Positions 1 through 4,927 of a DNA stretch of 21,644 nt are shown here, one piece after another. Each line of letters begins with the position of its first letter. Positions within the stretch are counted from its first letter, which is position 1. Source of the stretch: a virus; IMG/VR virus record IMGVR_UViG_3300047560_000424, positions 1 to 21,644 of that record; one strand, written 5' to 3'. The position numbers and the translations under genes were made by a program. The notes under the pieces were generated by a model. That model had not been told where the DNA came from, made no database searches, and saw only the letters and a program-made list of their open reading frames with translations.

Positions 1-127
1 CGCTGCGCAGTTGTTCATCTGCTGAATCCATTTATCCTGACCTTTATGCACCATAGTCTTGTTGTCGAGAGCGTTCTTTAGATCCGTGCAAGCCGTATAG
101 AACGCAGCGCCGGATATGTCTTGGACT
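1..127. repeat. 127-bp exact repeat at the window start (partner 16595-16721)
   Basis: Bases 1-127 are identical to 16595-16721, and base 128 (G) differs from 16722 (A). The repeat lies inside the terminase gene and is the first part of a roughly 4.6-5 kb diverged homology. An exact repeat that begins at the first base of the window and ends at the first polymorphism, with length 127, is what a de Bruijn assembler with k=127 produces at a branching node. I regard it as an assembly seam of a circular or permuted genome, not as a biological terminal repeat. Confidence 0.9.
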
Positions 128-1287
128 GCCTGACCGGATGTGGCTAGGCGGTCTGCGATTGTTTGGGTAGCGTACTTATCGAAGCAGATCATACGAGGGC
201 GGTATTGGTCAGCCCAAGCCTTGATGTCTACGGCAATCTTGAGGTCGTCTACCGAGACTTGGCTCTCCCACGTTTGTAATAGTCCAACTCCAATTCTACC
301 ATCCGGGAGAATCTGCCCAGCAACCAGAGACGCATTCCTACGAGACGGATTGACGTCGAAGGCGAAAACCGTGTAACCGCCGGGTGGAATTTCCAGGTTA
401 GCGTCAGAGCAATCTTCAATAGAGCCATGAGTCCATGGAGACTGGAGCGACGAAACCCAAGTGCAAAGGAGCTCCGTTTTGGTGTTTTCGATTGGCGAAG
501 TCGCAACTGATTCTTCAAGGGTCTCCTCTGTGATGGTATGACCGAGAGCTGGGTTAGCCTGTTGCCAAGCTTTCCTGTCCCATATATCGGCGGTTGGTTC
601 TGCTGAGTATTCATAGAAGCCGAAGCTCTTAGGTGGAGACTCTAACGCGCGCTGTCTCATATCATTCAAAACGGTTGAAAAACTATCACCGGCGTTGCTA
701 GTCAGCCATATATGAGCATTAGGACGAGCTCTGGTTACTGGCGTAGCAGCTCTATAGGCTTCTTCGCCCCATTCACGCAACTCATCGAGGAAGAGAGCGT
801 CTGCGGTACGACCACGGGCTCCGTCACGGGTTGCAGCTACGATGTCTAAGCGTTGTCCTGTTTTCATCTCAATACACTCAGTACCGTTGGCATAACGGAT
901 AGCCTTGACAAGTGCCATCAGGTTCTCGTTGGACTCAAAGACCTGTGCTACCTGTCTAAATGTATCAAGAGCCATAGCACGGTTAGAGCTAGCAATAATG
1001 ACATTCTTGGACTCCCATTTCAGTAGGTGGGCGAGGATAAGCATACGGGTAAGGTGAGTCTTACCATTCTGACGGGCTACGAGGATGAGGTTGGTCTTCC
1101 TAATCCACTTGCCTTCCTTGTCTACGGTCAGCGCGTCACGTAGGACGTGTTCCTGCCAAGGTAGCAACGGCATCTTAATAAGGTTCGCCAGCTCTATTAC
1201 GTCGTCTACCTTCGACTGACCCTTCAGGGGTGTGTTGGAGAGTCTAGGGGCAACTTTCCCCTGTAGTGGTTTGGTTCGCGCCGCCAT
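1..1287 (-). CDS. terL: Terminase large subunit, copy A (partial at window edge)
   Basis: This is the ATPase and nuclease motor that packages DNA into the prohead. The window holds codons 1-429; the C-terminus runs off the left edge. I read the frame from base 1287 to base 1 in triplets and found no stop. It aligns with the complete copy at 16460-17881 without a single indel (constant offset 16594), and most differences are synonymous. The ATPase motifs (ARQNGKT near residue 71, ADALFLDE near 162) and nuclease aspartates are retained. Joining base 1 to base 16594 would restore a full 473-residue protein in frame, so the truncation looks like a contig-end effect rather than a broken gene. The start overlaps the HNH stop (TGATG). 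Confidence 0.95.
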   Translation of the reverse strand, partial: MAARTKPLQGKVAPRLSNTPLKGQSKVDDVIELANLIKMPLLPWQEHVLRDALTVDKEGKWIRKTNLILVARQNGKTHLTRMLILAHLLKWESKNVIIASSNRAMALDTFRQVAQVFESNENLMALVKAIRYANGTECIEMKTGQRLDIVAATRDGARGRTADALFLDELREWGEEAYRAATPVTRARPNAHIWLTSNAGDSFSTVLNDMRQRALESPPKSFGFYEYSAEPTADIWDRKAWQQANPALGHTITEETLEESVATSPIENTKTELLCTWVSSLQSPWTHGSIEDCSDANLEIPPGGYTVFAFDVNPSRRNASLVAGQILPDGRIGVGLLQTWESQVSVDDLKIAVDIKAWADQYRPRMICFDKYATQTIADRLATSGQAVQDISGAAFYTACTDLKNALDNKTMVHKGQDKWIQQMNNCAA

Positions 1288-1628
1288 CAGTCATGACCGT
1301 TCTGGTTTGGTTTGAGCTTAAACGGGCTGTCATCGGCTGGAATCGAGCGCATTGGAGAGATAAAGGAAGAAAAGACAGGGGGGGTACGCTGGCTCTGCAA
1401 AAAAAGCCCCTCTGAGCGTGAACCCTTGCGTGAGTTGCATGACACACAACACGCCACCATATTGTCAAGCCCTACTGGGTCGCCACCCTTCTTGATTGGT
1501 ATCACATGATCCACAGTAGTAGCAGGTTGTTGGCAGTAATGACACGTCCACTCATCTCTAGCCAATACAACCTTACGCATTTCTCTATACTTACGAGATA
1601 GACGAGGGTCACCTTTCTTAGTTGCCAC
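1287..1628 (-). CDS. HNH endonuclease, copy A
   Basis: Small HNH nuclease, 113 residues. Seen: CHYC, then TVDHVIPIKKGGD, then NMVACCVSCNSRKG, that is two CxxC zinc knuckles around the catalytic DH and N residues. In HK97-like phages an HNH protein encoded beside terminase is needed with TerL for cutting and packaging DNA, and this one touches terL (TGATG). I chose the GTG start at 1628 because it aligns with the ATG start of copy B and gives the same 113-residue length. ATG codons at 1646 and 1643, or the far upstream ATG at 1697, would add a hydrophobic N-terminus absent from copy B. The last 40 residues are low complexity and lie over an unusually conserved DNA block. Confidence 0.85.
   Translation of the reverse strand: MATKKGDPRLSRKYREMRKVVLARDEWTCHYCQQPATTVDHVIPIKKGGDPVGLDNMVACCVSCNSRKGSRSEGLFLQSQRTPPVFSSFISPMRSIPADDSPFKLKPNQNGHD
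1352..1427. other. 76-bp block identical between copies A and B inside the HNH tail
   Basis: Bases 1352-1427 match 17946-18021 without a mismatch. The 92 bp on the left side carry five mismatches and the right side diverges quickly. The block holds a G7 run and an A7 run on the plus strand and encodes the low-complexity C-terminal tail of the HNH protein. Conservation at synonymous positions suggests a second role in the DNA or RNA, for instance a packaging (pac or cos) site beside terL. Recent recombination is the alternative. Confidence 0.4.
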
Positions 1629-1707
1629 AGGCTTCACACCCATCATGATGGCAACAGCAATTGCAATTAGCAGCACCCCAGCATCCAGCACACTCATCGC
1701 ATTCCAT
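1618..1707 (-). CDS. Cys-rich 29-residue microprotein (unit A only)
   Basis: A 29-codon ORF with 9 Cys and 2 His: Cys at residues 3, 6, 9, 15, 17, 18, 19, 24 and 27, His at 20 and 21. The pattern is CxxCxxC, then CxCCCHH, then CxxC, which suggests metal binding. Its ATG overlaps the stop of the SLT gene (TAATG), with AAGGGG about 8 bases upstream as ribosome binding site. Its stop lies just inside the start of the HNH gene. Copy B has exactly the same arrangement (TGATG, same ribosome site, end inside HNH) but with an unrelated 64-residue protein. That shared slot is the main argument that this tiny ORF is real. The competing reading is a hydrophobic extension of HNH in another frame. No homologue is known to me. 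Confidence 0.6.
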   Translation of the reverse strand: MECDECAGCWGAANCNCCCHHDGCEACGN

Positions 1708-2138
1708 TAGTGCCACCCCTTCTGTTGCCAATGCTTCCATGCTTTACACATATCACCTTTGTATTGGCTTCTCTGTCGAATATAGTCTATACCAGCATCT
1801 ATCTGCTGCACTGCATTCATTAAGCCAACCTCTGGGTTCTTCAATTGAGGTATGCCGTAAGCCTGCTTCTTTCCTTCTATGTTTCCTATTGCATATCTAT
1901 TAAATGCTGATTCTTTTCCATATAACTTAATTAAGCATAGAGCTTGTGGTTTATCTAAGATAGATCGTATATATGCTTTAGGTTCGATGGCATCTAGTGA
2001 ACCATTCTCTGCAGGACTCGCTCCGAAAGACATAGCTCCCACCAATGCGATTGCAACCCCGCAAGCTCGCGCCCTCAGGCGCTTGCGGTGAGCCTTTGAG
2101 AGGCTCTTGCAAGAGAGCATATCATGGTAGTCAAGCAT
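1707..2138 (-). CDS. Exported SLT-type lytic transglycosylase, copy A
   Basis: 143 residues. A basic N-terminus (KAHRKRLRARA) precedes a hydrophobic stretch (residues 26-42) ending in ASPA, which looks like a signal peptide or membrane anchor. The rest resembles the lysozyme-like SLT fold: YGKESAFN with the probable catalytic Glu76, AYGIPQ near 94, a repeated-helix segment and a C-terminal W..WQQKGWH. Such enzymes cleave peptidoglycan between MurNAc and GlcNAc. It is encoded in the early block, far from the endolysin, so a role in wall opening during infection, or a second lytic activity, is inference. Start ATG at 2138 has GAGG 8 bases upstream. The C-terminal 25 residues differ strongly from copy B. 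Confidence 0.75.
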   Translation of the reverse strand: MLDYHDMLSCKSLSKAHRKRLRARACGVAIALVGAMSFGASPAENGSLDAIEPKAYIRSILDKPQALCLIKLYGKESAFNRYAIGNIEGKKQAYGIPQLKNPEVGLMNAVQQIDAGIDYIRQRSQYKGDMCKAWKHWQQKGWH

Positions 2139-2187
2139 GTGTATAACCTCGGCGTGTCTTGAGCGTGTTCGATAGTTTCATGCACAC

Positions 2188-2220
2188 TTATCCACAGGTG
2201 TTGATAACTATCTGTTATCA
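2188..2220. promoter_or_regulatory. DnaA-box-like inverted pair and hairpin
   Basis: TTATCCACA at 2188-2196 (plus strand) is a perfect match to the classical DnaA box. It is followed head-to-head by TTATCAACA on the minus strand (2199-2207), so the 20 bp form an imperfect palindrome. Overlapping it, TGATAAC and GTTATCA (2202-2208 and 2214-2220) form a perfect 7-bp inverted repeat with a 5-base loop. The site sits in the 69-bp gap between the FmdB and SLT genes and is absent from copy B, where a gene fills the gap. It could be a host-DnaA binding site or origin element, or simply a terminator or operator. Confidence 0.4.
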
Positions 2221-2399
2221 GTTGAGTAGAAGCCGGTTCCCTTGAATATAGCTGCTGGAACGCTTGAGTAGACCTTATTCATAGGCTCATCACAGAACGG
2301 GCAGTCAATATCATGAGGCTCGTTGATTGCTAGAACGTGATCTAGGATAGCCGTGGACTCGCAGTCCTCATTACGGCATTGGAACTCATAGGTTGGCAT
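2208..2399 (-). CDS. FmdB-type zinc ribbon protein, copy A
   Basis: 63 residues beginning MPTYEFQCRNEDC, then CPFCDEP, and ending TGFYSTDNR. This is the typical layout of the FmdB family of putative regulatory zinc ribbons: an N-terminal PxYeF, two paired-cysteine motifs, then a Val-Pro-Ala turn and a short tail. The molecular role is not established; proposed functions are nucleic-acid or protein binding. It is separated by 12 bases from the upstream nuclease gene and is nearly identical to copy B, which shows purifying selection. The TAG stop lies inside the hairpin at 2202-2220. Confidence 0.85.
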   Translation of the reverse strand: MPTYEFQCRNEDCESTAILDHVLAINEPHDIDCPFCDEPMNKVYSSVPAAIFKGTGFYSTDNR

Positions 2400-2411
2400 T
2401 ATCGAGCTTGC

Positions 2412-2849
2412 CTATCGGTAGTGATGTTCGAGTATTTTACATACATGACATGGTGAGCCTTTCATAATCGTGTTACCGCATTTGCAGTAGACAGGCTCAA
2501 GTTTATCAGTGTCATCTTGGAAATCAGTGTAACCAGCCTTGATAAGTAGCTGCACCAAGTCGCTGAACTTCATAAAGCTTAGATACTCCGCCGCATCCTC
2601 GCCCTGTCCATTCATACGGCACACAACGACGTTTAATTCGCCGTTCTTCTCCGTGCGCTTACGACTTTGGCGCAACCACTCTAACGGTTGGAAGGCTGTC
2701 CTCGCCTTCACTTCTATATCCATAGGGATATTCACTATGTCTTTACCGTTGCCACGCCCTACAGCTGCACCTGTCCACCATTGGGATAGATACTGGGCTA
2801 CGACCCGTTCTGTACGCAGTCCTCGGTGTTTGCGTGACTGAGATGGCAT
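2412..2849 (-). CDS. PD-(D/E)xK-type nuclease with C-terminal zinc ribbon, copy A
   Basis: 145 residues. An N-terminal helix (TERVVAQYLSQWW) leads to GRGNGKDIVNIPMDIEVKAR, where Asp37 and Glu46-x-Lys48 fit a PD-(D/E)xK nuclease core of the kind found in phage Holliday-junction-resolvase-like proteins. The C-terminus has CKCG and CHVC, a probable zinc ribbon. Together with the putative annealing protein upstream in the operon it may resolve recombination or replication intermediates before packaging; that link is inference. Protein and DNA are almost identical in copy B (changes at FMKF/FLKF, DDT/ADT and CKILEHH/CEILKHH), the strongest conservation of the early block. Confidence 0.75.
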   Translation of the reverse strand: MPSQSRKHRGLRTERVVAQYLSQWWTGAAVGRGNGKDIVNIPMDIEVKARTAFQPLEWLRQSRKRTEKNGELNVVVCRMNGQGEDAAEYLSFMKFSDLVQLLIKAGYTDFQDDTDKLEPVYCKCGNTIMKGSPCHVCKILEHHYR

Positions 2850-2854
2850 TCTGG

Positions 2855-3109
2855 TTACGCCTTCCCTGTGCTAGTTATAGCATGACACTTAGGACAACTC
2901 CAAGTGAAACCATGCTTGTAATTACCGCCAGTGACTACGATCTGCTCCATAGGGAACGGCTCGTTGCATAGGTGGCAGACGGTTTGAATCTCTGGATGCA
3001 CCGCTGGCACTAGAACGCCATCTTTGGCATCGTTGAGAATCTCTAGCTCCTCATCGCTAGGGAACTTCTCCCACTCGCCATCTTGGTTCATGAACTCTAA
3101 CTGACCCAT
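2855..3109 (-). CDS. Small zinc-ribbon protein, copy A
   Basis: 84 residues of unknown function. The N-terminus (MGQLEFMNQDGEWEKFPSDEE) is conserved in copy B, and the centre (about residues 20-38) is variable. The C-terminal half has CHLCNEPF and CPKCH, two CxxC knuckles about 28 residues apart that would bind one zinc. The start directly follows the stop of the 89-residue gene (TAG then ATG), so translation is probably coupled. It is one of several small Cys-paired proteins in this operon. Confidence 0.8.
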   Translation of the reverse strand: MGQLEFMNQDGEWEKFPSDEELEILNDAKDGVLVPAVHPEIQTVCHLCNEPFPMEQIVVTGGNYKHGFTWSCPKCHAITSTGKA

Positions 3110-3379
3110 CTATGCCAACTCCTTCTCAATAGCCTGAATAGTTGGGCAGGGATAAATAACCCAATACTTAGGGTCTTTCGAATGCGAGCATTCGAAACAC
3201 ATAAGGCTTGGGAGTTCTAAGTAATTGCCAGTCCGTTTGAACGGTACTGGATGATGTACTTCCACTATTGCACGAAGGGCATTAAGTATGCCAAGTTCTG
3301 CTTTGTTATTTCGACCAACCATTTTAACGACATTTTTTATATATCCGTCTATCTTTGCCAGCAATTCATCGTGTATCAT
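3110..3379 (-). CDS. Small Cys protein with YPCPTIQAIEKEL tail, copy A
   Basis: 89 residues from the ATG at 3379, which overlaps the stop of the annealing-protein gene (TAATG) and has GAGAGG upstream. A longer reading from 3433 would lie inside that gene and is not conserved. The N-terminus MIHDELLAKI and the C-terminus YPCPTIQAIEKELA are shared with the 85-residue protein of copy B, while the middle is highly variable. CFEC near residue 61 plus the PC motif could bind a metal. A similar PCxTI tail occurs in small proteins of other actinobacterial phages as I remember them. Function unknown. Confidence 0.8.
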   Translation of the reverse strand: MIHDELLAKIDGYIKNVVKMVGRNNKAELGILNALRAIVEVHHPVPFKRTGNYLELPSLMCFECSHSKDPKYWVIYPCPTIQAIEKELA

Positions 3380-4074
3380 TACCATTTCCTCTCTTGTGGC
3401 TTCCATGACCCATCGGCTGCAATCTCGTACCAATTAACGGTGTCGCATCCCGAGCCGGTGGACTTATTCCATACGCTGCACTTGAAATGACCCCACGGCT
3501 TATTGTTCTTGCCTACGCCAGTCTTCCAGACCATTTCCTTACCGCACTTGCAATAAGGAATATCTCGCTCAGTCTGACCGCCGATAATGTCCTTGACTAT
3601 TGCAACCGCTTCATCGACTGTTGCAGCCGGCTTAGCTTCTCTAATAGTCCAAGGATCATCTTCCTTAGCAATAGGAACGTATTCCTTAGCAGTCTGAGAC
3701 ATCTTCGCCTTGGCCTCTGCGATAGCATTCTCAGCCGTAGCCTTTGCAACTACCTTTGTCATTTCTTCACGGCTCGCTCGCTTGCCTTTGGTCGCATATC
3801 CAGCGTTAGCCAAAGCGCGACCAATAGCAGAAGTCTCACAGTTTTCGAGAGCTGACGTCGCATTAACTCCGCGCCCTTGAACGGTTTCCTCGGCGAGTCC
3901 AGTAGCCCACGGTGCACTATCTTCATGGCTGCGATATATAGCTGCCTCGACAATAAATCTGCTAGCCGAGGACTCAAGTAGCCGAGTGAAGATACGACCT
4001 TGCGGGTTATCTTTCCAATATTTAACGAGACGTTCTTCAACAGTTTCATAGTCTTCAAGATTAAAGAACGCCAC
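3379..4074 (-). CDS. Putative single-strand annealing protein (ERF/Rad52-like), copy A
   Basis: 231 residues. The N-terminal domain contains a conserved core, VNATSALENCETSAIGRALANAGY (about residues 70-93; only the CETSAIGRALANAGY part is diagnostic), that resembles the core of ERF-like single-strand annealing proteins. An Ala/Lys/Glu-rich helical linker follows (about 98-130). The C-terminal domain carries CKCG and further Cys residues with a Trp-rich end, likely a zinc-binding module. Such proteins pair complementary DNA strands during phage recombination. The assignment rests on memory of the motif and is moderate; the gene itself is certain, as it is conserved in copy B at full length. 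Its start overlaps the preceding 51-residue gene. Confidence 0.6.
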   Translation of the reverse strand: MAFFNLEDYETVEERLVKYWKDNPQGRIFTRLLESSASRFIVEAAIYRSHEDSAPWATGLAEETVQGRGVNATSALENCETSAIGRALANAGYATKGKRASREEMTKVVAKATAENAIAEAKAKMSQTAKEYVPIAKEDDPWTIREAKPAATVDEAVAIVKDIIGGQTERDIPYCKCGKEMVWKTGVGKNNKPWGHFKCSVWNKSTGSGCDTVNWYEIAADGSWKPQERKW

Positions 4075-4216
4075 GGTCGTTAATCTCCTTTAGTTTCCAG
4101 CCTATAGACTTCAGCTCTCGAAGAATCTGTTCGTTCTGATAGACCAGTACCTCATTGAAAGCATCGCGCTCTAGTGCTGCCTTCTTTAGATCATCTAATT
4201 CATCCCACTTAAACAT
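4061..4216 (-). CDS. Conserved 51-residue protein, copy A
   Basis: ATG at 4216 lies 8 bases inside the end of the DUF6378-like gene, and the stop lies inside the start of the annealing-protein gene. The protein starts MFKWDELDDLKKAALERD, is charged and probably helical, and ends LKSIGWKLKEINDRG. Copy B encodes a 51-residue homologue with identical ends and substitutions concentrated in the middle (residues 19-28). Conservation of length and frame shows that it is a real gene. The function is unknown. It could be a small partner of the annealing protein, with which it is translationally linked. Confidence 0.85.
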   Translation of the reverse strand: MFKWDELDDLKKAALERDAFNEVLVYQNEQILRELKSIGWKLKEINDRGVL

Positions 4217-4484
4217 ATAAATCATTCTCCTCTGTAGCTAGTTGTCCTGAAATAGCAAAGTATGCTGCTCCGTCGATGAAATTATCGACCTTTGGTGTTT
4301 CCATTGACCGTGCGACTTTGACCAACGCCAGACACATTGCCACCTGGTCAGGACGTACCGGCATTTCGAGGTATGCAGACCATAGTGATGCGGTTCTGGA
4401 CATATTGTCTGTCGGGTGTCCGTAGTCCATACCACGGTCTTGGATGATTGCTCTTGCTTCGTTAAGGTAGTCACGAGCGTTCAT
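4209..4484 (-). CDS. DUF6378-like protein, copy A
   Basis: 91 residues: an N-terminal helix (MNARDYLNEARAIIQDRG), DYGHPTDNMSRTASLWSAYL, then DQVAMCLALVKVARS and DNFIDGAAYFAISGQL. This matches the DUF6378 phage family as I recall it (DYGdp..N..r...lW..yl, then vKvaR, then D..iD.agY). The small all-helical layout recalls MazG-type nucleotide pyrophosphohydrolases, but the metal-binding ExxE motifs are not evident, so I do not assign an enzyme activity. The start overlaps the stop of the upstream membrane-protein gene (ATGA). Copy B differs by only a few residues. Confidence 0.8.
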   Translation of the reverse strand: MNARDYLNEARAIIQDRGMDYGHPTDNMSRTASLWSAYLEMPVRPDQVAMCLALVKVARSMETPKVDNFIDGAAYFAISGQLATEENDLYV

Positions 4485-4609
4485 CGCTGTTCCCGATACA
4501 TCTCAGAACGACCATCAAGGTAGCCGTCCTTCTTGCCTGAATCATTTCCTATCATGTAGCCAAGTGTGACCATAGCTACTGAATAAATGAAAATGCTGAA
4601 TAGTGTCAT
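4481..4609 (-). CDS. Small single-pass membrane protein, copy A
   Basis: 42 residues: MTLFSIFIYSVAMVTLGYMIG is one transmembrane helix, followed by a polar tail containing GYLDGRSEM. Copy B has a 53-residue homologue with the same helix and motif but a longer tail. It is the first gene of the early operon, after the candidate promoter at 4675-4704, with GGAAGGG about 7 bases before the ATG. The role is unknown. Its early position argues against being the lysis holin; superinfection exclusion or membrane remodelling are possibilities only. Confidence 0.8.
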   Translation of the reverse strand: MTLFSIFIYSVAMVTLGYMIGNDSGKKDGYLDGRSEMYREQR

Positions 4610-4674
4610 TTTCTGCCCTTCCGCGCAGTATCTCTGCGACAAGAAGAACTTTACCGGATGGCTGGGCGGTGTCG

Positions 4675-4704
4675 AGTATATTTTGGTAACGGTTTGATAA
4701 CGAT
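4675..4704 (-). promoter_or_regulatory. Candidate early promoter with tandem 11-bp repeats
   Basis: On the minus strand ATCGTTATCAA (4704-4694) is followed directly by ACCGTTACCAA (4693-4683), two tandem 11-bp repeats differing at two pyrimidines. After two bases comes TATACT (4680-4675), a good -10 hexamer. There is no TTGACA-like -35 at 17 bp; the repeats, one helical turn each, occupy that place. This suggests an activator- or repressor-controlled promoter. A transcript starting near 4668 would have a leader of about 60 bases before the membrane-protein gene. It lies just downstream of the terminator. Confidence 0.45.
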
Positions 4705-4712
4705 TAAAACAG

Positions 4713-4736
4713 AAAACCCCACCGAAGCAGGGTTTT
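4713..4736 (-). terminator. Bidirectional intrinsic terminator with UUCG loop
   Basis: The minus strand shows AAAACCCTGC, loop TTCG, then GTGGGGTTTT. That is a 10-bp stem with two G-T wobbles, closed by the very stable C(UUCG)G tetraloop and ending in four T, with more T after (CTGTTTTAAT). On the plus strand the same sequence also ends in TTTT. It should end transcription arriving from the phosphoesterase and lysis genes and insulate the early promoter. Confidence 0.85.
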
Positions 4737-4768
4737 CGCGGCTAGCCCCCGAAGCGACTAGGGATGTG

Positions 4769-4893
4769 GGGTAAATAATAGCACAATGCCCCACGTTTCG
4801 AGGCGTGAGGCAAAGGCGGACAACGCCCCAAGAGTGGCTAGCAATCCCCAGCATTCCAGAGAACACTACTCAGTTTGTCGTGGGTAAATAATA
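4769..4893. repeat. Two copies of 12-bp GGGTAAATAATA
   Basis: GGGTAAATAATA occurs at 4769-4780 and 4882-4893, each preceded by GTG or GTGG, with starts 113 bp apart. On the minus strand each reads TATTATTTACCC and could offer a -10-like TATTAT, but neither has a -35 at the right distance. They may be operators, binding sites for a phage regulator, or iterons. I did not see a third copy in the window. Confidence 0.6.
4787..4812 (-). terminator. Stable 9-bp hairpin, possible second terminator
   Basis: Minus strand: TGCCTCACG, an 8-base loop CCTCGAAA, then CGTGGGGCA. All nine positions pair (one T-G). The downstream sequence (TTGTGCTATTATTT) is U-rich but interrupted, so termination would be weaker than at 4713-4736. 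It could also be an RNA processing or regulatory element in the 3' end of the late transcript. Confidence 0.5.
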
Positions 4894-4927
4894 CCAGACG
4901 GCTACGTCCTCATCCTCAAAGTAAGGG

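Larger units (their letters stand above)
4610..4927. other. 318-bp non-coding control region
   Basis: No convincing gene. The region separates the end of the phosphoesterase gene (late side) from the early operon and is rich in secondary structure. It holds a UUCG-loop terminator (4713-4736), a second 9-bp hairpin (4787-4812), two copies of a 12-bp repeat (4769-4780 and 4882-4893) and tandem 11-bp repeats next to a -10-like hexamer (4675-4704). A 71-codon ORF at 4651-4866 crosses both hairpins and is rejected. This is the only sizeable intergenic space of unit A and the natural place for the late terminator, early promoter and perhaps an origin. Confidence 0.7.

Noticed and set aside
249-614. 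Minus-strand 121-codon ORF inside terminase copy A (and 16843-17418 in copy B)
   Set aside because: Out-of-frame shadow; the terminase frame is fully open and carries the family motifs.
1629-1697. Hydrophobic N-terminal extension of HNH copy A (open to ATG 1697)
   Set aside because: Copy B has no such extension, and HNH copies have equal length from GTG 1628 / ATG 18222; the same DNA carries the coupled Cys-rich ORF in another frame.
2539-2841. Plus-strand 100-codon ORF opposite the nuclease, conserved in copy B (19308-19610)
   Set aside because: Mirror of a highly conserved minus-strand gene; conservation follows from the nuclease and there is no plus-strand ribosome site or operon.
3380-3433. 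Upstream extension of the 89-residue gene to 3433
   Set aside because: It lies wholly inside the annealing-protein gene, and the start overlapping its stop (3379) has a good ribosome site and matches copy B's MIHDE start.
1-4609. Long direct terminal repeats of a linear phage genome
   Set aside because: Terminal repeats of one molecule would be identical; the copies differ throughout and carry different genes, so they come from two genomes or two prophages.
4651-4866. 71-codon ORF on the minus strand
   Set aside because: It runs through two stem-loops including the UUCG terminator, has no ribosome site and does not look protein-like.
4740-4866. Possible tRNA because of stacked stems and TCGAAA loop
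   Set aside because: No acceptor stem, anticodon arm or proper T-loop with correct spacing could be drawn on either strand.
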